A model generated the notes under the pieces. That model was not told the DNA's origin. It worked only from the letters and a program-made list of their open reading frames with translations, and searched no databases. 64,000 bases of DNA from Flavobacteriales bacterium UBA1986 (GTDB taxonomy: Bacteria; Bacteroidota; Bacteroidia; Flavobacteriales_G; Salibacteraceae), in the NCBI GenBank assembly GCA_002336245.1, contig DDDG01000003.1, positions 159,464-223,463 on the forward strand, read 5' to 3'. This document shows, one piece after another, positions 55,021 to 63,967 of the stretch (its first letter is position 1; each line of letters opens with the position of its first letter). The translations under genes were made by a program, and so were the position numbers.

Positions 55021-56247
55021 ATGAAGTTTCTACAAAACATCGTTGAAAAGCTTGAGCCTCAATTTGAAAAAGGAGGCAAGTTTGAAAAATTATGGCCGCT
55101 CTTTGACGGCTTTGCAACTTTCGCCTTTGTCCCAAAGCACCCTACAAGTAAAGGTGCCCACATTCGGGATGGAGTCGATTTAAAGAGAACCATGATCACT
55201 GTTGTGATTGCCATGATTCCTTGCTTAATCTTTGGGATTTGGAACACAGGGCATCAGCACTTCCTTGCTCAAGGAATGTACGCTGGTCTTGGTGATGGAG
55301 TTCTTGAAAAATTCTTCTTCGGCGCTTGGAGAGTGCTGCCATTGGTAGTTGTTTCCTATGCGGTCGGACTGGGTGTTGAATTCGTCTTCTGCATCATAAA
55401 ACGCCATTCCATTCAAGAGGGTTTCCTCGTTTCGGGAATGCTCATTCCGCTGTGTATGCCAGTTGACGTTCCATTATGGATGGTGGCTGTAGCAACAATT
55501 TTCGCGGTGGTAATCGGGAAAGAAGTATTTGGAGGAACCGGAATGAACATCCTGAACCCAGCCCTTACGGCTCGGGCATTCTTGTTCTTTGCCTACCCAA
55601 CTAAAATGTCTGGAAATAGTGTTTGGATTGCTGATTCTGAAAACCTTCGCGCAAACGTAGATGGCTTCTCGGGAGCTACTGCTCTTGGTGATTTGGCATC
55701 GACAGTCGGCATCGACAAAACGAGTGAAACTGCTACTGCAGTAATGAGCTCTTTCGGAAACGATGGTTTCTACAGCATGTACAACTCATTCATGGGATTC
55801 ATTCCAGGGTCTATTGGTGAGACCTCAGCTTTGGCTTGTTTGATCGGTGCCCTAATTCTCATTGGTTCTGGTATTGGAAGCTGGAAAATTATGTTCAGCG
55901 CCGTCGTAGGTGGATTGACCATGGCAGGTATCTTCAACCTAGCTGGTGCAAACGCATTCATGGACTTAAACGCCCTTCACCAACTTCTGATTGGTGGCTT
56001 CATGTTCGGAGTAGTATTCATGGCTACCGACCCAGTAAGTGCGGCGCATACAGAAACAGGAAAGTGGATTTATGGATTCTTCGTCGGATTCTTCGGAATC
56101 ATGATTCGAGTCTTTAACCCTGCTTACCCAGAGGGAATGATGATGTCGATCTTGTTTATGAACGTGATGGCTCCTCTAATCGACCACTACGTGCTTCAAG
56201 CAAACATCAAGAAACGTCAAAAACGAATGGTAATCCAAACTGCATAA
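55021..56247 (+). CDS. nqrB: Na+-translocating NADH:quinone reductase subunit B
   Basis: 408 aa with about nine helices. It carries covalent FMN on Thr220 in the motif DGFSGATALGD (consensus SGAT, modified by ApbE), and family helices around GKEVFGGTGMNILNPALTAR and FMATDPVSAAHT. It forms the ion channel and riboflavin site with NqrD and NqrE. It starts 9 nt after nqrA. Confidence 0.98.
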   Translation: MKFLQNIVEKLEPQFEKGGKFEKLWPLFDGFATFAFVPKHPTSKGAHIRDGVDLKRTMITVVIAMIPCLIFGIWNTGHQHFLAQGMYAGLGDGVLEKFFFGAWRVLPLVVVSYAVGLGVEFVFCIIKRHSIQEGFLVSGMLIPLCMPVDVPLWMVAVATIFAVVIGKEVFGGTGMNILNPALTARAFLFFAYPTKMSGNSVWIADSENLRANVDGFSGATALGDLASTVGIDKTSETATAVMSSFGNDGFYSMYNSFMGFIPGSIGETSALACLIGALILIGSGIGSWKIMFSAVVGGLTMAGIFNLAGANAFMDLNALHQLLIGGFMFGVVFMATDPVSAAHTETGKWIYGFFVGFFGIMIRVFNPAYPEGMMMSILFMNVMAPLIDHYVLQANIKKRQKRMVIQTA

Positions 56248-56251
56248 GAAC

Positions 56252-56968
56252 ATGGCATTCGATAAGAACAGCAACGGTTTTACTTTCGGCTTCGCCATCG
56301 CAATGGTAGTAGTAGTCGGGTCTGTCTTGGCTCTAGCCTCAATGGGACTCAAACCCTTCCAGAAAGCGAACATTGAAAAAGAGAAAAAACAAAACATTCT
56401 AGCTGCGATTCAGGTTACCTGCGATCGCGATGAAGCCCCAGAACTGTTTGATCAATACGTCAAGCAATTGCTTGTACTGAACAAGGACGGTGAAGTGCTT
56501 GAAGGAGATGCTTTTGGCGTAGACGTTAAGAAGCAATACCGCGAGGTAAGAGCCAGTGCGCGAACTCCAGAAGATGTGATGTATCCTCTTTACATCTGCG
56601 AGCGTGAAGGAGAAACTTACTATGTGATTCCGATGGCAGGCAGTGGCCTTTGGGGTCCGGTATGGGGATTCGTTGCTCTTGAGAGCGACTTGAACACCAT
56701 CTTCGGTGCAACCTTCGATCACAAAACGGAAACTCCTGGTTTGGGTGCTGAAATCAATACCGGCATTTTCCAAAATCAATTTCAAGGAGACAAAGTATAT
56801 GAAATGGGTGCAGTGAAGTTGAGCGTGCGTAAAGGAGGCGGTGGAAATGCCGACGAATACGGCGTTGACGGAATCACTGGAGGAACCATCACATCTAAAG
56901 GAGTTGAGGAAATGCTGCAGCGCACCCTCGCAGTTTATCAAAACTATTTCGCAAGCCTAAACAGTTGA
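56252..56968 (+). CDS. nqrC: Na+-translocating NADH:quinone reductase subunit C
   Basis: 238 aa. One N-terminal helix (FTFGFAIAMVVVVGSVLALA) anchors a periplasmic FMN-binding domain. The flavinylation motif reads ITGGTITSKGV (modified Thr212), with Gly in place of the more usual Ala of SGAT. Other family blocks are GSGLWGPVWGFVAL and HKTETPGLGAEI. It starts 4 nt after nqrB. Confidence 0.97.
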   Translation: MAFDKNSNGFTFGFAIAMVVVVGSVLALASMGLKPFQKANIEKEKKQNILAAIQVTCDRDEAPELFDQYVKQLLVLNKDGEVLEGDAFGVDVKKQYREVRASARTPEDVMYPLYICEREGETYYVIPMAGSGLWGPVWGFVALESDLNTIFGATFDHKTETPGLGAEINTGIFQNQFQGDKVYEMGAVKLSVRKGGGGNADEYGVDGITGGTITSKGVEEMLQRTLAVYQNYFASLNS

Positions 56969-56969
56969 A

Positions 56970-57650
56970 ATGTCTGAAGTAGCCGAAATCACAAAAAAAT
57001 CTGAGCCTCTCTTCTCCAAGAAGAACAGAAAGCTCATCACCGATCCACTCGACGATCACAACCCAATTACCGTTCAGGTTTTGGGAATCTGTTCCGCTCT
57101 GGCAATTACTGTTCAGGTGAAGCAAGCCGTTGTAATGTCAATATCTGTGCTCTTTGTAATGATTATGGGGAACTTCCTCATCTCTGCCATGAGAAACAGC
57201 ATTCCTGATAGAATTCGAATCATCGTTCAGTTGGTGGTGGTTGCCTCATTGGTAATCCTCGTTGACCAAACCTTGAAAGCATTCGTATACGATGTGTCTA
57301 AAGCTCTTTCCGTATTTGTTGGATTGATCATCACGAACTGCATCATTATGGGACGACTTGAAGCCTTCGCATTGGGAAACAAACCTGGTCCGTCTGTATT
57401 GGATGCCATCGGAAATGCCATGGGTTATGCATGGATATTGATTGCCGTATCTGTGGTTCGAGAAATTCTTGGTTCAGGAAAATTGATGGGCTTTGAGCTC
57501 TTCGGAAATGCTTCAGAAATGACTGGCCTCTATGGAATGGGATTCATGAACAACAATATGATGATTCTGCCTCCAATGGCCCTCGTAGTTGTTGGAATCA
57601 TCATCTGGATTCAGCGTTCAAGGAATACCAAACTCATTGAAGAAAACTAG
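56970..57650 (+). CDS. nqrD: Na+-translocating NADH:quinone reductase subunit D
   Basis: 226 aa, six membrane helices, paralogous to NqrE. The LIITNCIIMGRLEAFALGNK segment holds the conserved Cys that, with NqrE, binds an intramembrane Fe or 2Fe-2S centre. Its cytosolic N-terminus (about 35 residues) is ordinary for Bacteroidota. Confidence 0.97.
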   Translation: MSEVAEITKKSEPLFSKKNRKLITDPLDDHNPITVQVLGICSALAITVQVKQAVVMSISVLFVMIMGNFLISAMRNSIPDRIRIIVQLVVVASLVILVDQTLKAFVYDVSKALSVFVGLIITNCIIMGRLEAFALGNKPGPSVLDAIGNAMGYAWILIAVSVVREILGSGKLMGFELFGNASEMTGLYGMGFMNNNMMILPPMALVVVGIIIWIQRSRNTKLIEEN

Positions 57651-57656
57651 AAGAAG

Positions 57657-58274
57657 ATGCAAGAACTCGTAAACATATTCGTCAAGGGGATCTTCATTGA
57701 GAACATGATTTTCGCCTACTTCCTTGGTATGTGTTCATACCTCGCGGTAAGTAAAACTGTGAAGACCGGTGTTGGTCTAGGTGTCGCCGTAATCTTCGTT
57801 TTGGGGATCACTGTTCCAATCAACTACCTACTAGAAAACTATATGCTCAAGGAAGGTGCACTCGCTTGGTTGTCGCCCTCATTTGCTGAGGTTGACTTAA
57901 GCTTCCTTTCATTCATTCTCTTCATCGCTGTAATCGCTTCTATGGTTCAGTTGGTTGAAATGATTGTAGAGAAATTTGCTCCTGCGCTATACGGTGCCTT
58001 GGGAATTTTCCTTCCACTAATTGCCGTAAACTGCTCCATTTTGGGTGGCGCGCTCTTCATGCAAGATCGCCAGTATGCAACCATCGCCGAAGCTACTTCT
58101 TTCGGACTTGGTTCTGGAGTTGGATGGTTCCTGGCCATCGTTGCCATCGCTGCAATTCGTGAGAAAATACGCTATTCGCACATTCCAGCTCCATTGCGCG
58201 GTTTAGGAATCACATTTATCATAACTGGTTTGATGGGCATCGCCTTCATGGCCTTTATGGGAATTGAACTTTAA
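57657..58274 (+). CDS. nqrE: Na+-translocating NADH:quinone reductase subunit E
   Basis: 205 aa, six helices, pseudo-symmetric partner of NqrD. Conserved Cys-bearing turns are FLGMCSYLAVSKTVKTG and LIAVNCSILGGALFMQ, matching the metal-binding positions known from NQR structures. Confidence 0.97.
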   Translation: MQELVNIFVKGIFIENMIFAYFLGMCSYLAVSKTVKTGVGLGVAVIFVLGITVPINYLLENYMLKEGALAWLSPSFAEVDLSFLSFILFIAVIASMVQLVEMIVEKFAPALYGALGIFLPLIAVNCSILGGALFMQDRQYATIAEATSFGLGSGVGWFLAIVAIAAIREKIRYSHIPAPLRGLGITFIITGLMGIAFMAFMGIEL

Positions 58275-58283
58275 GACAAGAAC

Positions 58284-59594
58284 ATGACAGTAACAATCAT
58301 ATCGGCCATACTGGTTTTTTTGGCAGTCATCTTACTCCTCGTATCCCTCTTGCTCTATGCCAAAGCGAAGCTATCCCCTTCAGGCTTGGTGAAGCTAACC
58401 ATCAACAATGAGAAGGTCATCGAAGTGGAGGCTGGAAGCACCATTTTAACCACTCTTGGAAACAACAAGATTTTCTTGCCTTCTGCCTGTGGTGGTGGTG
58501 GTACTTGTGCCATGTGTAAGTGTCAGGTGCATGAAGGTGGTGGAGAGATTCTTCCTACTGAAAAGCCTTACTTCAACCGTAAAGAGATTGCCGACGATTG
58601 GCGATTGGGTTGTCAGGTGAAGATTAAAAACGACATGGACATTCACATTCCTGAAGAAATTTTCGGAATCAAAAAATGGGAATGTGAAGTGGTTACAAAC
58701 TACAATGTGGCTTCCTTCATTAAGGAGTTTGTTGTTCGTCTTCCTGAAGGAGAAACACTCGACTTCGAAGCAGGTGGTTACATTCAAATCGACGTTCCAG
58801 AAACAATTGTCAACTTCAAAGACATCGACATTACAGCACACCCAGACTTGGTGGAGCTTCACGGACGTGATCCACAAGACTTCAAAGCTGAATGGGACAA
58901 ATTTGGATTGTGGGATCTTACGATGAAAAACGATGAGCCCATCTTTCGTGCCTATTCAATGGCCAATCACCCTGCTGAGGGTAACATCGTAATGCTGAAC
59001 ATTCGTATTGCAACTCCACCTTGGGATCGCGCCAACAATCGTTGGATGGATGTGAATCCTGGGATTTGCTCTTCTTATGTATTTGGAGCCAAGCCAGGTG
59101 ATAAAGTGACCATCTCAGGTCCCTACGGTGAATTCTTCATCAAAGACACAGGTTCTGAAATGTTGTACATCGGTGGTGGTGCTGGAATGGCGCCTATGCG
59201 CTCGCACTTATTTCACCTCTTCCACACATTGAAGACGGGAAGAAAAGTGAGCTACTGGTATGGGGGACGTTCTAAGCGTGAGCTGTTCTACTTAGATCAC
59301 TTCCAAAAGATTGCAACTGATTTTCCAAACTTCGACTTTCACCTTGTTCTTTCTGAACCTCACCCAGACGACAACTGGAAAGAGAAGAAAGACATCAACG
59401 ACAAAGAAGGAGACGGTTTCGTTGGCTTCGTTCACCAAGCGGTGATCGATCAATACTTGAGCAAACATGAAGCTCCCGAAGACATTGAATTCTATTTCTG
59501 TGGCCCACCTTTGATGAACCAAGCGGTTCTCAAGATGTGCGACGATTGGGGAGTTCCTCCCGAGAACGTTGCTTTTGATGATTTTGGTGGATAA
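58284..59594 (+). CDS. nqrF: Na+-translocating NADH:quinone reductase subunit F
   Basis: 436 aa electron-entry subunit. An N-terminal helix is followed by a 2Fe-2S ferredoxin domain with ACGGGGTCAMCKC and a fourth Cys in RLGCQV, then FAD-binding (FRAYSMANHP) and NADH-binding (IGGGAGMAPMRSH) domains ending in the aromatic FDDFGG. Its last codons overlap the proposed apbE start. Confidence 0.98.
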   Translation: MTVTIISAILVFLAVILLLVSLLLYAKAKLSPSGLVKLTINNEKVIEVEAGSTILTTLGNNKIFLPSACGGGGTCAMCKCQVHEGGGEILPTEKPYFNRKEIADDWRLGCQVKIKNDMDIHIPEEIFGIKKWECEVVTNYNVASFIKEFVVRLPEGETLDFEAGGYIQIDVPETIVNFKDIDITAHPDLVELHGRDPQDFKAEWDKFGLWDLTMKNDEPIFRAYSMANHPAEGNIVMLNIRIATPPWDRANNRWMDVNPGICSSYVFGAKPGDKVTISGPYGEFFIKDTGSEMLYIGGGAGMAPMRSHLFHLFHTLKTGRKVSYWYGGRSKRELFYLDHFQKIATDFPNFDFHLVLSEPHPDDNWKEKKDINDKEGDGFVGFVHQAVIDQYLSKHEAPEDIEFYFCGPPLMNQAVLKMCDDWGVPPENVAFDDFGG

Positions 59595-60672
59595 TAATTT
59601 TTTCAAACAAAAAATTAAAGCCTCAGCACTTCCGATGTTCTTCGGAATCTGGGGCTTTTTCTTTATGACTTCCTGCGACAACGCTCCGCAAAAGCTCTTG
59701 ATTCGCGGTGAAGCCCAAGGAACAACCTACGCCATCACATATTTCGATGCTTCGGGCATTGACATGAAGACTAAGGTCGACTCTCTCCTACTCGACATCG
59801 ATTACAGCCTTTCCACCTATCGATCCAATTCAATCATTTCTAAGTTCAATTCTCTCGACTCTGGAGCCTTCAACTACCTCGACACCTTCGGACACTTTAA
59901 CACCGTTCTAGGAGCTTCTATGGTCATCCACGAGCAATCTTTAGGTGCCTTCGACCCTACCGTAAAACCTTTGGTGGATGCTTGGGGTTTTGGCCTGACC
60001 AAAGCGGAGGAAATGGACTCCATGAAAGTAGATTCTCTTGTCTCCTTAAGAGGCTTTGACACCTCGGGTTTTATTCTGAACACAAACTCCTTGGAGAGTT
60101 TCTTTGTGAGTGGTAAAGAAAAGATGTCGTACATCAAACGCAAAATAGGTTTGCAGATCGATTTCAACGCCATCGCTCAAGGTTACTCGGTCGACCAAAT
60201 TGGCTTGCTCTTTCGCAGCAAAGGATTCGAAAATGTATTGATTGAAGTGGGCGGTGAAATGCTTGCCCTAGGCTCCAAGCTCGACGGATCACCCTGGTCG
60301 GTGGGCATTGATCGACCTACAGAAGGTGAAAGGGAATTGGAAGCCATCTTAGACTTGAAAGACGAAGCCATCGCCACTTCTGGAAACTACCGCAAGTTCT
60401 ACATCAAGGATGGTGTGAAGTACAGTCATACCATTGACCCCAACAGCGGATTTCCGGTTCAACACTCACTCTTGAGTGCTACGGTAATTGCAAAAGACGC
60501 AGCCACAGCCGATGCCTTAGCCACTGTTTTTATGGTGATGGGAAAAGAGAAGAGCATTGCTTGGGCACAAGCAAATCGGCCAGAAATCAACTACTTCTTG
60601 ATCTCCTCAATGGAAGACGGAAGTTTTGAAACCACTGCTTCAGAAGGCCTGATTGCTCAGAGCGTCGATTAG
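59587..60672 (+). CDS. apbE: FAD:protein FMN transferase (ApbE), lipoprotein
   Basis: About 361 aa. It attaches FMN to the Thr residues of NqrB and NqrC outside the cytoplasm. Motifs: LGAFDPTVKPLVDAWGFG, DFNAIAQGYSVD, LIEVGGEML, the metal-site HTIDPNSG and AATADALATVFMVMG. The lipobox FFFMTSC makes it a periplasm-facing lipoprotein. GTG 59587 is chosen because it puts the basic KQKIK before the signal helix; ATG 59635 would leave no positive charge. It overlaps the nqrF end by 8 nt. Confidence 0.93.
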   Translation: MDNNFFKQKIKASALPMFFGIWGFFFMTSCDNAPQKLLIRGEAQGTTYAITYFDASGIDMKTKVDSLLLDIDYSLSTYRSNSIISKFNSLDSGAFNYLDTFGHFNTVLGASMVIHEQSLGAFDPTVKPLVDAWGFGLTKAEEMDSMKVDSLVSLRGFDTSGFILNTNSLESFFVSGKEKMSYIKRKIGLQIDFNAIAQGYSVDQIGLLFRSKGFENVLIEVGGEMLALGSKLDGSPWSVGIDRPTEGERELEAILDLKDEAIATSGNYRKFYIKDGVKYSHTIDPNSGFPVQHSLLSATVIAKDAATADALATVFMVMGKEKSIAWAQANRPEINYFLISSMEDGSFETTASEGLIAQSVD

Positions 60673-60698
60673 GCTTTTATAAAAAAGAATTCTAGAAA

Positions 60699-61373
60699 TT
60701 ACTTCGGTGTCATCGTAATTATGGCCTCATACTCGCAAGGGAAGATGCCATTGTGAACGGCGCAATAACGAACAGTGATTGTTCCATCTTCAGCGATGTT
60801 GGCCTTGCCGCTGCCGTCGTTGCAATTCATGTAGAGGTTGAAGCTTTTAGGCTCTCTCGAATACTGACCTGGAAGAACTCCAACAATAAAATTCTTCTCA
60901 TCAAAGGCTTTCAATTCAACCAACTCAAAAATGTTCGCGAAGTTCGCAATGTACACGAGCTCATCGTCGGAAGTGATTTGGGCTGAGTACAATTTCAGGC
61001 TGTCCATCGGATCGCAAGAGTTGTTGAGAAGCACTTCGGATACGGAATACTGTCCTTCGAAGGCATGACCAAAGCCAAAAAGCTCGATGGTTTCCGACTC
61101 CGACATCTCTGTTTTCTTATTTCGTGCTGTTGCGGATATGACATAAGTGCCTGGAGCATCGTATTTGTAAGACACTGAAGCACCAGCATCGATCACATCA
61201 ATCCATCCACTGCCCCAATCAACCAGTACATCGTCGGACTCTTCAGAACAATCCTTAACAACTACCTCGTAGGCGTAATAATCTTCATGCTCGACTGTCA
61301 AGCATGGTTCGGGTTCGGGGGTGCAAGAACTTAGGGATAGGAATGCGGCGCTGAGAAAAACAAGCGCTCTCAT
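60699..61373 (-). CDS. Lipoprotein with PKD-like domain
   Basis: 224 aa. Lipobox LSLSSC at residue 17. Residues about 30-100 form a PKD-like beta-sandwich (YKYDAPGTYVISATARN). The rest, GHAFEGQYSVSEVLLNNSC onward, has several Cys and a repeat-poor beta pattern ending EYEAIITMTPK. No function is known. Its ATG shares a base with the stop of the NqrM-like gene upstream, so they form a two-gene operon convergent with apbE. Confidence 0.75.
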   Translation of the reverse strand: MRALVFLSAAFLSLSSCTPEPEPCLTVEHEDYYAYEVVVKDCSEESDDVLVDWGSGWIDVIDAGASVSYKYDAPGTYVISATARNKKTEMSESETIELFGFGHAFEGQYSVSEVLLNNSCDPMDSLKLYSAQITSDDELVYIANFANIFELVELKAFDEKNFIVGVLPGQYSREPKSFNLYMNCNDGSGKANIAEDGTITVRYCAVHNGIFPCEYEAIITMTPK

Positions 61374-61576
61374 TAGGCCGCTGTTTCACCAGGCTTCTGA
61401 CACTTCTCTTCGGGAAGAGCTCCGCAAAAAGAACAAGCTTCACCTTCTTCATTCAAGAATGGACTGTTCGAAGCACAGGTGCCGGCAAACTGACCGTCTT
61501 TCTTAACGAGAATTTTAATTGCGATTCCTGCAAAGGCCAAAGCCACGAGTCCGATGGAAAGAAGAATTACTTGCAT
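61373..61576 (-). CDS. NqrM-like small Cys-rich membrane protein (candidate NQR maturation factor)
   Basis: 67 aa. One N-terminal helix (VILLSIGLVALAFAGIAIKIL) is followed by GQFAGTCASNSPF and a tail with Cys at 34, 48, 51 and 59. NqrM (DUF539) of gamma-proteobacteria has the same layout: helix, G-S-C-G, then a C-x-C...C tail, and is needed to mature the NQR iron centre. This gene lies 0.7 kb from apbE. Flavobacterial relatives are usually annotated 'membrane or secreted protein'. The link to NqrM is inference. The frame opens 16 codons earlier, but ATG 61576 is best. Confidence 0.6.
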   Translation of the reverse strand: MQVILLSIGLVALAFAGIAIKILVKKDGQFAGTCASNSPFLNEEGEACSFCGALPEEKCQKPGETAA

Positions 61577-61698
61577 GCGGCAAAGATAAGCTTCAAGTTG
61601 ATGACTTGTTGAATCGAAGTTCATAAAATGTCGAACTCTGTCGAAAGCTTTTCAATTTGAGGGAAAGCTCAAAATAGCAGAGATCGCATTTTTGTTTC

Positions 61699-62478
61699 AT
61701 GGCAAATGAAGATCCCCGTCTACAGGCATTTGAACGTTTACTGAACATCATGGACGAACTGCGTGAGCAATGTCCGTGGGATAAGAAACAAACCTTCGAA
61801 AGCTTAAGAAAGCTCACCATCGAGGAAACCTACGAACTGGCAGACGCCATCGACAATAAAGACCTCAAGGAGATTGAGAATGAAATCGGCGACCTCATGC
61901 TTCATATGGTCTTTTATGCCAAGTTGGGTTCTGAGCAAAAGGCCTTCGACATCACTTCATCGCTCAACCACATCTGCGAGAAACTCATTTACCGCCATCC
62001 CCACATTTACGGCGATGTGAAGGTGAAGGTGAAAGACGAAGAAGAAGTTAAAGCCAATTGGGAGAAGTTGAAACTAAAAGAAGGAAGGGAATCTGTGTTG
62101 GAAGGGGTTCCGAAGTCCTTACCAGCAATGGTAAAAGCGATTCGAATTCAGGAAAAGGTAAAAGGCCTAGGGTTCGATTGGGAAGAAAAAGAACAAGTAT
62201 GGGAGAAGGTTCAAGAAGAACTTCAAGAGCTGCACGAGGAGGTAAAAGCAAACACTGTTGAGGAAAAAGAACTGGAGTTTGGCGATGTACTCTTCTCGCT
62301 CATCAACTATTCACGTTTCATCGATTTAGACCCGGAAGCTGCTTTGGAGAAAACCAACAAAAAATTCATGAAACGTTTTCAATACCTAGAGAAAAAAGCG
62401 AAATCCTTAGGCCGAGACCTGCACGATATGAGCCTCGAAGAAATGGATGTGATTTGGGAGGAAGCGAAGTTAATGTGA
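61699..62478 (+). CDS. mazG: Nucleoside triphosphate pyrophosphohydrolase MazG
   Basis: 259 aa, full-length two-domain MazG. The first domain has QCPWDKKQTFESLRKLTIEE and the ExxE...ExxD metal sites; the second has LEFGDVLFSLINYSRFI. It hydrolyses NTPs to NMP and pyrophosphate and may clear damaged dNTPs. Confidence 0.97.
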   Translation: MANEDPRLQAFERLLNIMDELREQCPWDKKQTFESLRKLTIEETYELADAIDNKDLKEIENEIGDLMLHMVFYAKLGSEQKAFDITSSLNHICEKLIYRHPHIYGDVKVKVKDEEEVKANWEKLKLKEGRESVLEGVPKSLPAMVKAIRIQEKVKGLGFDWEEKEQVWEKVQEELQELHEEVKANTVEEKELEFGDVLFSLINYSRFIDLDPEAALEKTNKKFMKRFQYLEKKAKSLGRDLHDMSLEEMDVIWEEAKLM

Positions 62479-62620
62479 GAATCCACCATCGCTGCGCTCC
62501 TTCGGACAGGTGTGGTAATGTGGTAATTAGCCAATTAGGGGATGTGGAAATGCGGTAATTAGGAGATGAGAGGATGGTTGGCTTATTGAAGCACAATTCT
62601 CTTGACGACTGTCCCGCTTT
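62479..62620 (+). repeat. Intergenic region with GGTAATTAG-type short repeats
   Basis: About 140 bp between mazG and the convergent der gene, with imperfect repeats of GTGGTAATTAG / GCGGTAATTAG and GATGTGG / GATGAG at roughly 10-30 bp spacing. Simple sequence like this is common between Bacteroidota genes. No gene or terminator is clear. Confidence 0.6.
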
Positions 62621-63937
62621 CTATTTCTTCCTGAAGAAGACGCGAATGGGAACGCCGGTGAAATCGTATTTCTCGCGGAGCTTGTTTTCCAAGAAGCGCT
62701 TATAGTTCTCTTTCAAATACTGCGGCAGGTTGCAGAAGAAGGCAAAACTTGGCGCGTGGGTTGGCAGCTGAGTAGCAAACTTAATCTTGATGTACTTCCC
62801 CTTAATCGCTGGTGGCGGTGAACGCTCGATGATGGGCAAAATGTATTCGTTCAACTCACTGGTTTTAATCTTCGCCTTTCGGTTGTTGCAAACCTCAATG
62901 GCCTTTTCCAGTGCTTTGTGAATGCGTTGTTTGTTGATCACGGAGGTAAAAATGACTTCCACATCGCTGAATGGAGAAATCTTCTCACGAATCAACTTCT
63001 CGAAAGCCTCGGCCGTCTTCGTGTCCTTCTCAACCAAATCCCACTTATTCACCAAAATCACGATGCCTTTGTGGTTGCGTTCTGCAAGGTGAAAAATATT
63101 AACATCCTGTGCTCCAATGCCTTCAATGGCATCGATCATGAGCAAGCACACATCGGCACCTTCAATGGCATTGATGGCTCGCATCACCGAGTAGAATTCC
63201 AAATCTTCGTGCACCTTGGTCTTCTTCCGAATTCCAGCTGTATCGACCAAAATAAAATCGAAGCCAAAGGCATTGTAGTGCACATCTGTGCTGTCGCGCG
63301 TTGTTCCAGCGATCGGCGTAACGATGTTTCGCTCGGCGCCAATCAAAGCATTCACCATGGAAGACTTGCCCGCATTCGGACGTCCGACGATGGCAATGCG
63401 AGGAATCTCATCACCCTCATTGACCTTTTCAGGAGTTTCATCTTTTGGGATCACTTCCACAATCTGATCGAGAAGTTCTCCTGTACCCGAACCGCTGATG
63501 CTCGAAATGCCAAAAACTTCTCCTAATCCAAAGGCGTAGAATTCTGCAGAATCTGCAATGCGTTTGTTGTTGTCTACCTTATTCGAAACCACAATCACCG
63601 GTCGGTCGGTTCTCCGAAGCATCACAGCGATGTCCTCGTCGAGCGGTGTAATGCCCATAGTAACATCTACCATGAAAAGAATCACGCCAGCTTCCTGCAT
63701 GGCAATCTCTACCTGTTTGCGAATTTCTCTGTCGAAAAGCTCATCGCTGTCCTTCACATAACCACCGGTGTCGACGACGTGGAACTCGTGTCCGGCCCAG
63801 TGAAAATCACCGTAAACACGATCTCGGGTAACCCCAGAGAATTCGTCTACAATGGCTCTACGTTGTCCGATGAGTCTGTTGAATAATGTGGATTTGCCTA
63901 CGTTGGGACGACCAACTATGGCTACGAGGCGATTCAT
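62621..63937 (-). CDS. der: Ribosome biogenesis GTPase Der (EngA)
   Basis: 438 aa with two G domains in tandem (GRPNVGKST ... DTGG ... NKVD; GRPNAGKSS ... DTAG ... NKWD) and a C-terminal KH-like domain ending IRVFFRKK. It is essential for 50S assembly. The start is ATG 63937. Confidence 0.98.
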   Translation of the reverse strand: MNRLVAIVGRPNVGKSTLFNRLIGQRRAIVDEFSGVTRDRVYGDFHWAGHEFHVVDTGGYVKDSDELFDREIRKQVEIAMQEAGVILFMVDVTMGITPLDEDIAVMLRRTDRPVIVVSNKVDNNKRIADSAEFYAFGLGEVFGISSISGSGTGELLDQIVEVIPKDETPEKVNEGDEIPRIAIVGRPNAGKSSMVNALIGAERNIVTPIAGTTRDSTDVHYNAFGFDFILVDTAGIRKKTKVHEDLEFYSVMRAINAIEGADVCLLMIDAIEGIGAQDVNIFHLAERNHKGIVILVNKWDLVEKDTKTAEAFEKLIREKISPFSDVEVIFTSVINKQRIHKALEKAIEVCNNRKAKIKTSELNEYILPIIERSPPPAIKGKYIKIKFATQLPTHAPSFAFFCNLPQYLKENYKRFLENKLREKYDFTGVPIRVFFRKK

Positions 63938-63967
63938 GTTGCAAAGAAACTCTATTTAGCTCCTGTT

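Noticed and set aside
62918..63526. 202-aa plus-strand open frame
   Set aside because: Antisense shadow of der.
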